A stretch of DNA of 64,000 nucleotides from Denitrobacterium detoxificans (GCF_015062615.1 NZ_SUUH01000008.1:28419-92418); one strand, 5' to 3'. Shown: positions 32,899-42,376, counted from the first letter of the stretch. Numbers and translations: made by a program. The notes: generated from the sequence alone by a model not told the origin.

Positions 32899-34338
32899 AT
32901 GACATTGTTCGCAAGTGCATCCATTCTCGTGCCTTTCGTGTGCGCGCTCCTCACGATCATCTCGCCGAGGCGCGTTGATAAGGGTATCTGCATCACGGGT
33001 GCGGCGCTGTCCTCTCTTGCCACCGTGCTGGTCGGCGCACAGTTCGTCGGCGGTGGCATGGAGCCGGTTACGGTAACCTGGCTCTCGTTTGGCACGGTCC
33101 CAGTAATGGGATTCGTCTTCGACAAGGTGAGCTGCCTGCTCGCACCCACCTTCGTCATCATTGGTCTGCTGGTCGTCATCTACTCTACGGCGTACATGGC
33201 ACCCACGAATCGCGAGCATCCCGACGAGCCGCGTAGGCGCTTCTACGCGTTCCTCATCATCTTCATTGCTGCCATGGCGGGTCTGGTATACAGCTCCACC
33301 ATCATCGGCCAGCTGGTGTTCTTCGAGATCACGGGTGCTTGCTCCTGGGCTCTCATCGGTTACTACAACACCGATATCGCCCGCGCGTCGGCTATGAAGG
33401 CCCTCATCGTTACGCACATTGCGTCGCTGGGCCTCTACATCGCCACGGCGGTTCTCTTCGCCCAGACGGGTACGTTCGAGCTGACCGCCATTGGCTCGCT
33501 TGCTGATGGCCCCAAGACGTTCGTCATGCTGGCAATCCTGTTTGCCGCATGGGGCAAGTCCGCGCAGATTCCGTTCTACATGTGGCTGCCTTCCGCCATG
33601 AACGCCCCCACGCCTGTTTCTGCCTATCTGCATGGCGCATCCATGGTTAAGGTTGGCGTGTGCATCTTCGCCCGCGCTCTTATCTGCGCCGGCACGGTGA
33701 ACGAGGTTGTGGGCTGGGTCGTCGTCATCGGCGGCATCGTCACCTGCATCTTCGCGTTCCTCATGTACCTGCCCCAGGACGACATGAAGCGCTTGCTGGC
33801 GTTCTCCACGATCAGCCAGCTCAGCTACATCTTCCTGGGCTTCGGTTTTTACATCTTCGGAAGCGGCATGGCCTTTGATGGCGCTGTTATGCACATCTTC
33901 AACCATGCTTGGGCCAAGACCCTGTTCTTCCTGCTGGCTGGTGCGTTCAGCTGCACCATGGGCACCCGCATGCTGCCTCAGTTGCGCGGCGTCCTGAAGA
34001 AGCGCCCCATTCTGGGCATTGGCTTTGGCGTTGCCGCCCTGGCAATCGCTGGCTGCCCTCCGATGAATGCCTTCTTCAGCAAGTTCTACATCTTCAGCGG
34101 CGGTTTCCTGACTGCTGCTAACAATGGCCCGCTGCTGTTCATCGTGGTCATTGCCCTCATCGAAACGGTTGTCTGCTTCATGTGGTTCCTGAAGTGGATG
34201 GGTTCGGTGATGTTCGGCGAGCCCAGCGAGGTTGTCGAGAATTCGGCTCCCGTGCCCGCCGCTATGAAGGGCGTGTTCATCGTCCTCATCATCATGACGT
34301 TCTGCTCCGGCTTCTTCGCCGCAGCCTGGATTGGTTAG
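32899..34338 (+). CDS. hyfD: Hydrogenase-4 membrane subunit HyfD (NuoL/N-like)
   Basis: The 479-residue antiporter-like subunit has about 14 membrane helices with the pump residues in FFEITGACSWALIGYY (Glu), AAWGKSAQIPFYMWLP (Lys) and MLPQ-type loop DDMKRLLAFSTISQL, plus FNHAWAKTLFF. Presence of both HyfB-, HyfD- and HyfF-like pumps, not only the HycC-type one, marks the complex as hydrogenase-4 (FHL-2) rather than hydrogenase-3. RBS AAAGGGGG. Confidence 0.9.
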   Translation: MTLFASASILVPFVCALLTIISPRRVDKGICITGAALSSLATVLVGAQFVGGGMEPVTVTWLSFGTVPVMGFVFDKVSCLLAPTFVIIGLLVVIYSTAYMAPTNREHPDEPRRRFYAFLIIFIAAMAGLVYSSTIIGQLVFFEITGACSWALIGYYNTDIARASAMKALIVTHIASLGLYIATAVLFAQTGTFELTAIGSLADGPKTFVMLAILFAAWGKSAQIPFYMWLPSAMNAPTPVSAYLHGASMVKVGVCIFARALICAGTVNEVVGWVVVIGGIVTCIFAFLMYLPQDDMKRLLAFSTISQLSYIFLGFGFYIFGSGMAFDGAVMHIFNHAWAKTLFFLLAGAFSCTMGTRMLPQLRGVLKKRPILGIGFGVAALAIAGCPPMNAFFSKFYIFSGGFLTAANNGPLLFIVVIALIETVVCFMWFLKWMGSVMFGEPSEVVENSAPVPAAMKGVFIVLIIMTFCSGFFAAAWIG

Positions 34339-34350
34339 GAGGTGCCCTTA

Positions 34351-35010
34351 ATGGAAACAGGATTTCTGATCGTCAACCTGCTAGGCTGCGTCCTGGTTAT
34401 CACCTCCACGCTCGTGGTGCTCGCCCGTAAGCTGCGTTCGGCTGCCTACATGTATGCGTTGCAGTCGCTCGTGATCGTGGCGATGTTCGCTACGCTTGGC
34501 GCCACCACCGGTTCGACCGAGCTTTATATGTGGTCCGTGTCGGCGTTCGTTACGAAAGTAGTGCTTGTTCCGGGCATTATGCTCTACACGATTAAGAAGA
34601 TGGGCGACGACGCCGATGTCGAGCTCCCTTCGAAGCTGTCCCCGGTTGGTTGCGTCTTGCTGGTAATCGCCGAAGTGGTTGTCTGCTACCTGGCGGTTAT
34701 GGGCATTTCTCTGCCGACGGCAGCGGCCGTGCATCCCGCGCTGGCCATTTCACTTGCGCACTTCGCCATTGGCCTTACGTGCATCGTTTCTCAGCGCAAC
34801 ATCATGAAGCAGGTCTTTGGCTACTGCCTGATGGAGAACGGCTCTCATGTAACGCTGGCTCTGCTGGCACCCAACGCTCCCGGTCTGGTGGAAACGGGTA
34901 TTGCCACCGACGCCGTGTTTGCGGTGATCATCATGGTGTTTATCGCCTGCAAGATTCATCGCGTGAACAAAACGCTCGATGCCCACGATCTTATGAACCT
35001 GAGGGGGTAG
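34351..35010 (+). CDS. hyfE: Hydrogenase-4 membrane subunit HyfE (NuoK/MrpC-like)
   Basis: The 219-residue protein has six to seven helices and the HyfE features: a NuoK-like region (LEVV/MENGSHVTLAL; Glu in LMENGSH near residue 162) and a terminal IMVFIACKIHRVNKTLD. Start ATG 34351 is preceded by TTAGGAGGTG; the in-frame GTG at 34342 sits within that ribosome site. It ends 10 bases before hyfF. Confidence 0.9.
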   Translation: METGFLIVNLLGCVLVITSTLVVLARKLRSAAYMYALQSLVIVAMFATLGATTGSTELYMWSVSAFVTKVVLVPGIMLYTIKKMGDDADVELPSKLSPVGCVLLVIAEVVVCYLAVMGISLPTAAAVHPALAISLAHFAIGLTCIVSQRNIMKQVFGYCLMENGSHVTLALLAPNAPGLVETGIATDAVFAVIIMVFIACKIHRVNKTLDAHDLMNLRG

Positions 35011-35020
35011 GTGATAACAC

Positions 35021-36577
35021 ATGGATCTTTCGACTATGCTCATAGTGCTGCTGGTAGTGCCGCTGGCCGCCACGCTGCTCATGGCCGTGTTGCCTGCTCG
35101 CTCCGTTTCGAAGACGCTGTATGAGGTAATCCATACGCTGTCCATTGCAAGCGTGCTCATCATTTCGATGATTCTGGTGGTGAGCGAATTCACGTCCGGC
35201 CAGACCATCACTGCTGCTGGCATGTGGTTTAGGCTCGACTCGCTCTCCAGCGTGTTCGTAACGCTCATTGGCGTTATCGGCATGCTTGTCGGCGTGTTCT
35301 CCGTGCCGTACGTGCAGCACGACGTTGAGGCTGGTCATATGAAGCCTCAGCAGGTTAAGAACTACTATTCGTTCTTCAGCCTGTTCCTGTTCACGATGCT
35401 GCTGGCTGCTACGTCCAACAACATCATTATGATGTGGATCTGCGTAGAGGCCACCACGTTGGCTACGGTGTTCCTGGTCGGCTGCTACGAAACCAAGCTG
35501 GCTCTGGAAGCTGCTTGGAAGTACGTTATCGTGTGTACCGCCGGCGTTGCCTTCGGTCTGTACGGTACGCTGCTCATTTACGCGAACGCTGCCGATGTCA
35601 TGTCCGACAACACGCAGGCTGCCTTCTGGACGTCTATCGTGCCGATTGCCGGTCAGCTCGACCCCACGGTCGTCACCATCGCGTTCACGTTCGTGGTAAT
35701 CGGCTTCGGTACCAAGGCGGGCCTGTTCCCCATGCACACGTGGCTGCCCGACGCTCACTCCGAGGCTCCCAGCCCCGTTTCGGCTCTGCTCTCCGGCGTT
35801 CTGCTGAAGTGCGCGCTGCTCGTGATCATCCGCTTCTACGTGCTGGCCGTTGCCAGCATCGGCGTGACGTTCCCTCGCGCGATCCTGCTTACGCTGGGCC
35901 TGCTTTCGGTGTGCGTTGCGGCGTTCGCCGTGTACACGCAGGACGACCTGAAACGCAAGCTGGCATATAGCTCCTGCGAGAACATCGGCCTCGTTGCCCT
36001 CTGCCTGGGCTTCGGCGGCCCCATCGGTATCGCTGCGGCTCTGCTGCACTGCGTATTCCACGGCTTCACCAAGGCGCTCATGTTCTGCCTCTCCGGCAAC
36101 ATCCTTATGAAGTACGGTACGCGTGACCTGCGCAAGATCACCGGCGTGATCGAAGCCGCCCCTGCCACGGCGGTGCTCCTGGCCTTTGGCTTCTTCGCCC
36201 TGTCCGGCTTCCCGCCGTTCGCCATGTTCACCTCCGAGATCGGCGCATTCGTTGCCGGCTATCAGAGCGACATGATGTGGCTGCTCATCCTGCTGGCTCT
36301 TGCCCTCACGGTTGTCGTCTGCGCCCTGGTTGGCGTGGTTGCACGCTCCGTGCTTGGCAAGAAGCCTGAAGGTATGGAGAAGAAGGAGCTGCCTGTTATG
36401 GCGATTATTCCTGAAGTGCTCCTCGCCGCCTGCATTCTGTGGTTCGGCGTGGCCATGCCTCAGCCGCTCATGACGGGCATCAACAACGCCGCGAGTATCG
36501 TCATGCAGGAGGATGTCGACCCCGGTGATACCGGCTCGCTCCTGTCGGGTGTGAGCAATCTCATCCAAATGAACTAG
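35021..36577 (+). CDS. hyfF: Hydrogenase-4 membrane subunit HyfF (NuoN/NuoL-like)
   Basis: The 518-residue third antiporter-like pump has about 14 helices with MWICVEATTLATVFLVG (Glu near residue 142), FGTKAGLFPMHTWLPDAHSE (Lys near 235) and QDDLKRKLAYSSCENIGL. It supplies another ion channel to the membrane arm. RBS GAGGGGG upstream of the ATG. The catalytic large-subunit gene starts 27 bases downstream. Confidence 0.92.
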   Translation: MDLSTMLIVLLVVPLAATLLMAVLPARSVSKTLYEVIHTLSIASVLIISMILVVSEFTSGQTITAAGMWFRLDSLSSVFVTLIGVIGMLVGVFSVPYVQHDVEAGHMKPQQVKNYYSFFSLFLFTMLLAATSNNIIMMWICVEATTLATVFLVGCYETKLALEAAWKYVIVCTAGVAFGLYGTLLIYANAADVMSDNTQAAFWTSIVPIAGQLDPTVVTIAFTFVVIGFGTKAGLFPMHTWLPDAHSEAPSPVSALLSGVLLKCALLVIIRFYVLAVASIGVTFPRAILLTLGLLSVCVAAFAVYTQDDLKRKLAYSSCENIGLVALCLGFGGPIGIAAALLHCVFHGFTKALMFCLSGNILMKYGTRDLRKITGVIEAAPATAVLLAFGFFALSGFPPFAMFTSEIGAFVAGYQSDMMWLLILLALALTVVVCALVGVVARSVLGKKPEGMEKKELPVMAIIPEVLLAACILWFGVAMPQPLMTGINNAASIVMQEDVDPGDTGSLLSGVSNLIQMN

Positions 36578-36604
36578 TCCCGTGCACGACGAAGGAGATA
36601 TATC

Positions 36605-38341
36605 GTGACATCTAGAAAGAAACAAGCGCTCCGCACGGGCGAATCCCACATTCAGGCGGTCCGTGAAAGGTACCCAGGCGTGGTGCTGTCGGAAAGCTGG
36701 TCGACCGATTACCAGCCGGTAATCACCGTCGCTCGCGATTCCGCGCCCGTGGTCATCGAGTACCTGTACTACCAGCGTGGTGGTTGGATGCCCGTAATGA
36801 TTGGTAACGACGAGCGCTCATTCAACAACTGCTTTGCGCTGTACTACATCCTCTCCATGGAGGAAGAGGACCGCTGCATGCTCACCGTGCGTGTAGAGGT
36901 GCCTGCCGATACGTGCGAGTTCTACGCCGTGTCGCCCAAGGTTCCCGCCGCCGTATGGAGCGAGCGTGAAGTGCAGGACATGTTCGGTCTGCATGCTATC
37001 GGCATCATCGACAACCGCAACCTGGTCCTGCCCGACGACTGGCCGATGGACATCCATCCGCTCCGCAAGGACGCCATGGATTACCGCTATCGCCCCGCAC
37101 CTACCAGGGACATCGAAAACTACGAGTTCCTGAAGGAAACGGGCGATCACGAGACGACCACGATCCCCATGGGCCCCATGCACATCACCTCCGACGAACC
37201 GGGCCATTTCCGCCTGTACGTCGAAGGCGAGGACATCATCGATGCCGACTACCGCATGTTCTTCGTGCATCGCGGCATGGAAAAATGCGCCGAGGCTCGT
37301 ATGGATTACGACAACGTGTCGTTCCTGGCCGAGCGTATCTGCGGCATCTGCGGTTATGCCCATTCGGTTGCCTATTCGGAGACGGTGGAGCGCGCCCAGG
37401 GCATCGAGGTTCCGCTGCGCGCCCAGTACATCCGCGCCATCCTGCTGGAGACCGAGCGCCTGCACTCTCACCTGCTGAACCTGGGCCTCGTGTGCCACTA
37501 CAGCGGCTTCGATACGGGCTTCCAGCACTTCTTCCGCATCCGCGAGAAGTCGATGGACCTGGCCGAGCTGCTCACGGGCGCTCGCAAGACCTACGGCTAC
37601 AACCTCATCGGCGGTGTGCGTCGCGACATTCTGGCCGAGCAGAAGCTCGAGACGCTGCGCCTGGTGGGCGAGCTGCGCGCCGACGCCAAGCGTCTGGTAG
37701 ACGAATTGCTGAGCACGCCTAACTTCCTGAAGCGCGCTCAGGGCGTCGGTAAGCTCGACCCGAAGATCGCTCGCGACTACAGCCCCGTTGGCCCGTGCGT
37801 GCGTGGCAGCGGCTTCGCTCGCGACGCGCGTTGGGTGCATCCGTTCGATGGCTATGCCGCCATCGCCGCGAAGCACAAGCCCATCACCGCCGACACATGC
37901 GACGTCTTCGGCCGTACCGTGGTTCGCGTGGGCGAGTTCCTCGACTCCATCGACATCATCGAGGAGCTGCTGTCCGCCGACCTGCCTTCCGGCATCGTGC
38001 TGAATGACAAGTTCAACATCGACCCGCACAAGTTCGCCCTTGGCTGGACGGAAGCTCCTCGTGGCGAGGACGTGCACTGGTCGATGATTGGCAATGATCA
38101 GAAGTGCTACCGTTGGCGCGCCAAGGCCAGCACGTACAGCAACTGGCCGGTCCTGCGCTACATGTTCCGCGGCAACACCATTTCTGATGCCGCCCTCATC
38201 GTTGGCTCCATCGACCCGTGCTATTCCTGCACGGAGCGCGTGAGCATCATCGATGTGAAGAAGGGTACGGAAAAGGTAGTCACGAAACAGCAGCTGGAAA
38301 CCTATGCGCGCACGCGCAAGCATAGCCCGCTCGCGGATTAG
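36605..38341 (+). CDS. hyfG: Group 4 [NiFe]-hydrogenase large subunit (HyfG/HycE), NuoC-NuoD fusion
   Basis: The 578-residue protein joins an N-terminal NuoC-like domain (1-170, SEREVQDMFGLHA) to the catalytic NuoD/HycE-like domain. The Ni-Fe ligands are in ERICGICGYAHS near residue 245 and in DPCYSCTERV near 540. The tail after DPCYSCTER (about 35 residues, ending SPLAD) matches HycE, whose C-terminal peptide is cut by HycI; a HycI gene sits in the same operon. It reduces protons to H2 with electrons from formate. The start is GTG 36605 behind GAAGGAGATA. Confidence 0.95.
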   Translation: MTSRKKQALRTGESHIQAVRERYPGVVLSESWSTDYQPVITVARDSAPVVIEYLYYQRGGWMPVMIGNDERSFNNCFALYYILSMEEEDRCMLTVRVEVPADTCEFYAVSPKVPAAVWSEREVQDMFGLHAIGIIDNRNLVLPDDWPMDIHPLRKDAMDYRYRPAPTRDIENYEFLKETGDHETTTIPMGPMHITSDEPGHFRLYVEGEDIIDADYRMFFVHRGMEKCAEARMDYDNVSFLAERICGICGYAHSVAYSETVERAQGIEVPLRAQYIRAILLETERLHSHLLNLGLVCHYSGFDTGFQHFFRIREKSMDLAELLTGARKTYGYNLIGGVRRDILAEQKLETLRLVGELRADAKRLVDELLSTPNFLKRAQGVGKLDPKIARDYSPVGPCVRGSGFARDARWVHPFDGYAAIAAKHKPITADTCDVFGRTVVRVGEFLDSIDIIEELLSADLPSGIVLNDKFNIDPHKFALGWTEAPRGEDVHWSMIGNDQKCYRWRAKASTYSNWPVLRYMFRGNTISDAALIVGSIDPCYSCTERVSIIDVKKGTEKVVTKQQLETYARTRKHSPLAD

Positions 38342-38352
38342 GAGGTGCGAAG

Positions 38353-38991
38353 ATGTTTAAGACTATCAAGGAAATACTCCGCACCGGCGATGCGACCATT
38401 CAGTATCCTGCAGCGCCCCTCCATCAGTACGACCACTATCGTGGCAAGCCCGAGCACAACCTGAAGGATTGCATTGCGTGTGGCGCCTGCGCAGTCGCGT
38501 GCCCGCCGAATGCCATCCAGATGAAGCTCGACATGAATGCCGGAACCACCACGTGGTCCATCAACTTCGGCCGCTGCATCTTCTGCGGTCGATGCGAAGA
38601 GGTGTGTCCCACGAAGGCCATCGAGCTCACCAAGGAATTCGAGCTTGCGGTCTTCTCGAAGGACGACCTGGAGCAGACGGCTACCTATGGCTTGCAGAAG
38701 TGCAGCGAGTGCGGTTCGTACTACGCTTCCGCCAAGGAAGTGGATTACGCTTCTCGCATCATCGCCCAGTCCAATGCGCAGGATGCCGAAACGCGTCAGG
38801 CCATGAAGACGATGGGGATGTGCCCCGCTTGCAGGCAGAAGGCCGATGCCTATCGCGCCAAGGAGCGCGTGGACGCTCAGGGCGACCCCACTCCCGAGCC
38901 TTCGGAGGAACAGCTCGCTGAAGCACGTCGCATTGCCGAGCAGAACCGCCTGAGGAAGATTAAAGAGCTTTATGGTGGAGGTGCCCGCTAA
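38353..38991 (+). CDS. hyfH: Hydrogenase ferredoxin subunit HyfH (HycF/NuoI-like)
   Basis: The 212-residue protein has two [4Fe-4S] motifs, CIACGACAVACPPNA and CIFCGRCEEVCPTKA (residues 40-90), plus an extra Cys set (CSECGSYY near 117 and CPAC near 157) that may hold zinc or another cluster, as in HycF/HyfH. It relays electrons from the ferredoxin arm to the small subunit. Its TAA overlaps the ATG of hyfI (TAATG). Confidence 0.92.
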   Translation: MFKTIKEILRTGDATIQYPAAPLHQYDHYRGKPEHNLKDCIACGACAVACPPNAIQMKLDMNAGTTTWSINFGRCIFCGRCEEVCPTKAIELTKEFELAVFSKDDLEQTATYGLQKCSECGSYYASAKEVDYASRIIAQSNAQDAETRQAMKTMGMCPACRQKADAYRAKERVDAQGDPTPEPSEEQLAEARRIAEQNRLRKIKELYGGGAR

Positions 38992-39875
38992 TGATTATCG
39001 ATCACAACGTTCCCGATCGTCTGCAGTACAAGCCCGATCCGGTTACGCTTGAGGAAAGCGTGCAGAAAGCCAAGCTGGCACTTCTGAACGACATTAAGCG
39101 ATCCGTCTATATCTACCGTTGCGACCTGGGCGGTTGCAACGGTTGCGAAATCGAGATTTTCGCGACGATCACGCCTGTGTTCGACGCCGAGCGTTTCGGC
39201 ATCAAGAACACCCCCAGTCCTCGCCATGCTGACATCCTGGTGTATACCGGCGCCGTCACGCGCGCCATGCGCATGCCAGGATTGCGCGCCTACGAAGCAG
39301 CCCCTAACCCCAAACTTGTAGTTTCGTACGGCGCATGCGGTTGCACGGGCGGCATCTTCCACGACAATTATTGTGTGTGGGGAGGTACCGACAAGATTCT
39401 ACCGGTCGACGTCTATATCCCTGGATGTCCGCCCACGCCCGCTCAGACCATCTACGGCTTCGCAATCGCCCTGGGCTTGCTTGGCCAGAAGCTGCATCAC
39501 CTCGACGAGGTGGACGACGGCAGCCCGGCAACGCTTCGTTTCGAGGACATCCCGTACAAGGTGATGACGAAGATCGAGAAGGACGCACGTCTGTATTCGG
39601 GTTACCGTTACGGCAAAGACCTGTCCGACGCGTTCCTTTCCGCCATGGAAAAGGAAGGTGGCGTGTTCGCGAACGTGAATGCGCTCATCGAGGCCGAAAT
39701 CGACCCGCGCAAGGTTGAGGTGTACACGAAGCTTCGCAACGACCTTGCCGAAATGACCGTTTCCGGCGATCGCCGCGATGCGGCGCTCCGAGAGGGGCTC
39801 TCGCGTCTTGCGCCCAACGGGGAATCGCTTGACCCCGCTGCTCAGGCAATCCTTTCTGGTGTAGGGAGGCACTAG
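38991..39875 (+). CDS. hyfI: Group 4 hydrogenase small subunit HyfI (HycG/NuoB-like)
   Basis: The 294-residue protein carries the proximal [4Fe-4S] ligands CNGCEIEIF near residue 46, SYGACGCTGG near 113 and PGCPPTP near 144, as in HycG and NuoB. It lacks an export signal, as expected for an inward-facing group 4 enzyme. It is longer than HycG (255), with a C-terminal extension of about 50 residues rich in charged residues (RNDLAEMTVSGDRRDAAL). Overlaps hyfH by one base. Confidence 0.93.
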   Translation: MIIDHNVPDRLQYKPDPVTLEESVQKAKLALLNDIKRSVYIYRCDLGGCNGCEIEIFATITPVFDAERFGIKNTPSPRHADILVYTGAVTRAMRMPGLRAYEAAPNPKLVVSYGACGCTGGIFHDNYCVWGGTDKILPVDVYIPGCPPTPAQTIYGFAIALGLLGQKLHHLDEVDDGSPATLRFEDIPYKVMTKIEKDARLYSGYRYGKDLSDAFLSAMEKEGGVFANVNALIEAEIDPRKVEVYTKLRNDLAEMTVSGDRRDAALREGLSRLAPNGESLDPAAQAILSGVGRH

Positions 39876-39876
39876 T

Positions 39877-40389
39877 ATGGGCGTAGCTGCGTCTATGAGT
39901 GCAGCGGAAGCAATGAGCCGGCACCACGCGAGCGAGGAATCGCTCGTGGTGGGGCCGGCCCAGCGGCCGGCTGAAGACATGGTGGTGTTCTACCGCCTGG
40001 GTCGAAAATTCGTCGACGACGAGCGCTCCATCCCCAAAGAGGGCACGCGCGAGGAAGATATTGTGTACTACACGCTTGCCGTGGGCCATCATACGGGCGT
40101 CATCGATTGCTTCGATGAGTGCCTGTCGTGCAGCGTAACGTGCTATCGTTCCATCTGCGAACTTATGCCAGAAGGTCATGCGCGCTACAAGATGGAGGGC
40201 ATTCTCCGCTCCGGGGAAATTCAGATCCTCCACGAAAACGTGCCGGAGCTGCTCGCGGCCGCTGATGCGGCGCAGGAGGCTGCTTCCGATGCGGCGCAAC
40301 GCGTTTGGCTCGATGGATTCAAGTCCGTGTTGAAGGCAATGGCTGGCAACAAGGCCATTTACATGATGGGAAGGGAACGACGCTCGTGA
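39877..40389 (+). CDS. hyfJ: HycH/HyfJ-family hydrogenase assembly protein
   Basis: The 170-residue soluble protein fits the HycH/HyfJ family by position and by motifs FYRLGRKFVDDE, YYTLAVGHHTGVIDCF and FDECLSCSVTCYR, with a Cys cluster. HycH is needed for hydrogenase-3 large-subunit maturation in E. coli; the exact role is unknown. Its TGA overlaps the GTG of the protease gene (GTGA), pointing to coupled translation. RBS AGGGAGG. Confidence 0.8.
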   Translation: MGVAASMSAAEAMSRHHASEESLVVGPAQRPAEDMVVFYRLGRKFVDDERSIPKEGTREEDIVYYTLAVGHHTGVIDCFDECLSCSVTCYRSICELMPEGHARYKMEGILRSGEIQILHENVPELLAAADAAQEAASDAAQRVWLDGFKSVLKAMAGNKAIYMMGRERRS

Positions 40390-40853
40390 GTGAACAGATG
40401 GTTCTCACAGTAGGTGCGGTGCTTCGCGGTGATGATGCCGTCGGGCCGTATCTGGCAAAGCTTTTGGAAAACGAACCTGCCCCCAACTGGGAGGTTCTTG
40501 ATGGTGGCCAGATGCCCGAGGACTTTGTCTCCGTGGTGCGCAGGGAGCATCCACGCGTTTTGGTAGTGGTGGATGCCGCTTCCATGGAATTGGAGCCGGG
40601 CGCCCTTCGCAGGCTTTCTGCCGATGATGTTGCTACCGATTACATGATGACCACTCACTCGCTTCCGATTTCGTTTATGCTAAGCGAGCTTGAATCGTGC
40701 TGTGATGAATTGATTTTCCTAGGTATTCAGCCAGCTCAAATGGAGTTTATGGGGGCGTTAACCCCTGCCGTTCGCGAGACTGCCGAAGAATTGCACACTC
40801 GATTCGTGCAAGGCTATGACTTTTCGGCTGTGCCCGCGCTAGCGGTTGATTAA
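40386..40853 (+). CDS. hycI: Hydrogenase maturation endopeptidase HycI
   Basis: The 155-residue protein has the HycI/HybD fold marks: GAVLRGDDAVGPYLA near residue 10 (Asp for Ni) and VVVDAASMELEPG near 60, and THSLPISFML near 95 with the family His. It removes the C-terminal peptide of the large subunit after nickel insertion; the likely cut is after the DPCYSCTER of HyfG. Start GTG 40386 overlaps the hyfJ stop; ATG 40398 is the alternative. It is the last gene of the operon before an attenuator-like hairpin and focA. Confidence 0.88.
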   Translation: MSEQMVLTVGAVLRGDDAVGPYLAKLLENEPAPNWEVLDGGQMPEDFVSVVRREHPRVLVVVDAASMELEPGALRRLSADDVATDYMMTTHSLPISFMLSELESCCDELIFLGIQPAQMEFMGALTPAVRETAEELHTRFVQGYDFSAVPALAVD

Positions 40854-40866
40854 AGGTCAATCGTTT

Positions 40867-40910
40867 GCGGGTAGCTGCTGGGAGGGTGGTTACCCGCGAG
40901 TCTCTTTTTA
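40867..40910 (+). terminator. Terminator/attenuator hairpin between hycI and focA
   Basis: Stem GCGGGTA (40867-40873) with TACCCGC (40891-40897), then GAGTCTCTTTTTA. It abuts the focA ribosome site (AGGAGGAG), so some transcripts may end here and focA may be differentially expressed. Confidence 0.65.
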
Positions 40911-40919
40911 GGAGGAGAT

Positions 40920-41798
40920 ATGGAACAGATTACGAAGGAAGACATTGCTGCTGTCGCGCCCGATTGTCGCGCCGCCGCTTCCCTGGAAGCCAAGGCCGAG
41001 GCTGTGGGCGTTGGCAAGGCGAACATGGACGTGCCCCGCATGTTCACGCTGGCCATCATGGCTGGTATCCAGATTGGCATGGGCGCTCTGTTCATGACGT
41101 ACGTCAAAGCCGACCAGACACTTTCGTTTGCTGCGGCTAACGTGCTCGGTGGTCTGTGCTTCTCGCTGGGCCTCATCTGCGTTATTGTTGCTGGCTCCGA
41201 GCTCTTCACGGGCAACTGCCTCATGGTTATGGCCGCTAACAGCAAGAAGGCCGCATGGTCTGCCGTTCTGAAGAACTGGGTCGTTGTCTGGCTGGGCAAC
41301 CTGGTTGGTTCGCTCATTCTGGTTGGTATCATCGTGGGCTGCGGCCTGATGGGCACCAAGGCTGGCGACAATACGATCGGCGCTCAGATGGTCGCCGTGG
41401 CTGCTGGCAAGATCAACCTTTCTCCTACGCAGATCCTTTTCCGTGGCATCATGTGCAACCTGCTCGTGTGCCTGGCTGTGTGGATGGGCTTTGCTGGTCG
41501 TAGCGTCATCGACAAGATCTTCACCGCCGTGTTCCCGGTCATGGCCTTCGTTGCCATGGGCTTTGAGCACTGCGTTGCCAACATGTTCTTCCTGCCCATG
41601 GGCGTTGTTGCCTCGAGCATGGGCTATGGCACCCAGGCTCTTACGTGGGCTGGTGCCTTCTACAACATCGGCCTTGCCACCATTGGCAACACCATCGGTG
41701 GTGCGGTGTTCGTTGGCCTGATTTACTGGATCGCCTACCACAAGAAGCAGAAGGCTGCTCAGGCTGCTCCGCAGGCTAAGCGCGCTACCGTGAAGTAG
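40920..41798 (+). CDS. focA: Formate/nitrite family channel FocA
   Basis: The 292-residue protein has six membrane helices of the FNT family, with motif GGLCFSLGLICVIVAGSELFTGNCL, split across residues 79-103, and the selectivity His in FEHCVANMFFLP near residue 216 (H209 in E. coli FocA). It passes formate (and H+) across the membrane, supplying the cytoplasmic formate dehydrogenases. The N-terminal ~40 residues are hydrophilic, as in FocA, where they gate the pore. RBS AGGAGG, 6 bases before the ATG. An intrinsic terminator follows. Confidence 0.92.
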   Translation: MEQITKEDIAAVAPDCRAAASLEAKAEAVGVGKANMDVPRMFTLAIMAGIQIGMGALFMTYVKADQTLSFAAANVLGGLCFSLGLICVIVAGSELFTGNCLMVMAANSKKAAWSAVLKNWVVVWLGNLVGSLILVGIIVGCGLMGTKAGDNTIGAQMVAVAAGKINLSPTQILFRGIMCNLLVCLAVWMGFAGRSVIDKIFTAVFPVMAFVAMGFEHCVANMFFLPMGVVASSMGYGTQALTWAGAFYNIGLATIGNTIGGAVFVGLIYWIAYHKKQKAAQAAPQAKRATVK

Positions 41799-41820
41799 TT
41801 CACGCGCATATATCACTGCT

Positions 41821-41859
41821 GAAGAGGCCGTCGACGCTATGTCGGTGGCCTCTTCTTTT
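41821..41859 (+). terminator. Intrinsic terminator after focA
   Basis: Perfect stem GAAGAGGCC (41821-41829) with GGCCTCTTC (41847-41855), then TTTT. Confidence 0.9.
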
Positions 41860-42007
41860 GGTGCTGGTGGTTTACGTTCGTAAGGCGCGTGGAGCTACGC
41901 AGCCCCTATGCGTGAGGGGTTTTGCTTGCGGTGTTTGCGTGCGGGCAGCTAGCCCGTCCAGGGGCGTTCCCTCGGGGCGCGGTCCGCGGGGAACCTGCTT
42001 GGCGGCC

Positions 42008-42376
42008 TTACAGAACGAGCGTGCGCTTCATGAGGGGCTTGTCGAAGGACATGATCTTCTCGCCATGTAGGGCGTTGCGCGCCACCAGAAGGCAGTCCAC
42101 GAAGTCGAGCATGCTCGAGCCGAAGAGGCGCGAGGCGTAGCGGGCTACGTCTTCGTCGACAACGTAGATGTCGTCCATGAGCTCGATGAGCGTGTAGCCA
42201 ATCTGGCTGCGGGGCACGCGGTACACGTCGCGCAGCGACACGGCTACACGTGCCAGGATTTCCGGGTAGGTATACGCTTCGCCCGTGGCAATTGCCTTGG
42301 CGGCTTCGCGCGAATGCCCCTTCTGGTCGTTCAGAAGGTAGCGAAGGATTACGGTCTCATCGATTAAAAGCTTCAT
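42008..42376 (-). CDS. PIN-domain ribonuclease, probable toxin (VapC-like)
   Basis: The 122-residue protein has the PIN acidic set: D in KLLIDETV near residue 6, E in YPEILARV near 40, and the FVDCLLVA motif near 92 with D105-type residue in SFDKPL. PIN toxins cut RNA. The ATG at 42376 lies inside the 3' end of the antitoxin gene (stop at 42357), a usual TA overlap. The second and third acidic residues are present, so it should be active. GTG 42385 is a possible alternative start. Confidence 0.78.
   Translation of the reverse strand: MKLLIDETVILRYLLNDQKGHSREAAKAIATGEAYTYPEILARVAVSLRDVYRVPRSQIGYTLIELMDDIYVVDEDVARYASRLFGSSMLDFVDCLLVARNALHGEKIMSFDKPLMKRTLVL

Noticed and set aside
31945..33906. 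653-residue minus-strand frame opposite hyfC/hyfD
   Set aside because: Hydrophilic antisense shadow of two conserved membrane-protein genes.
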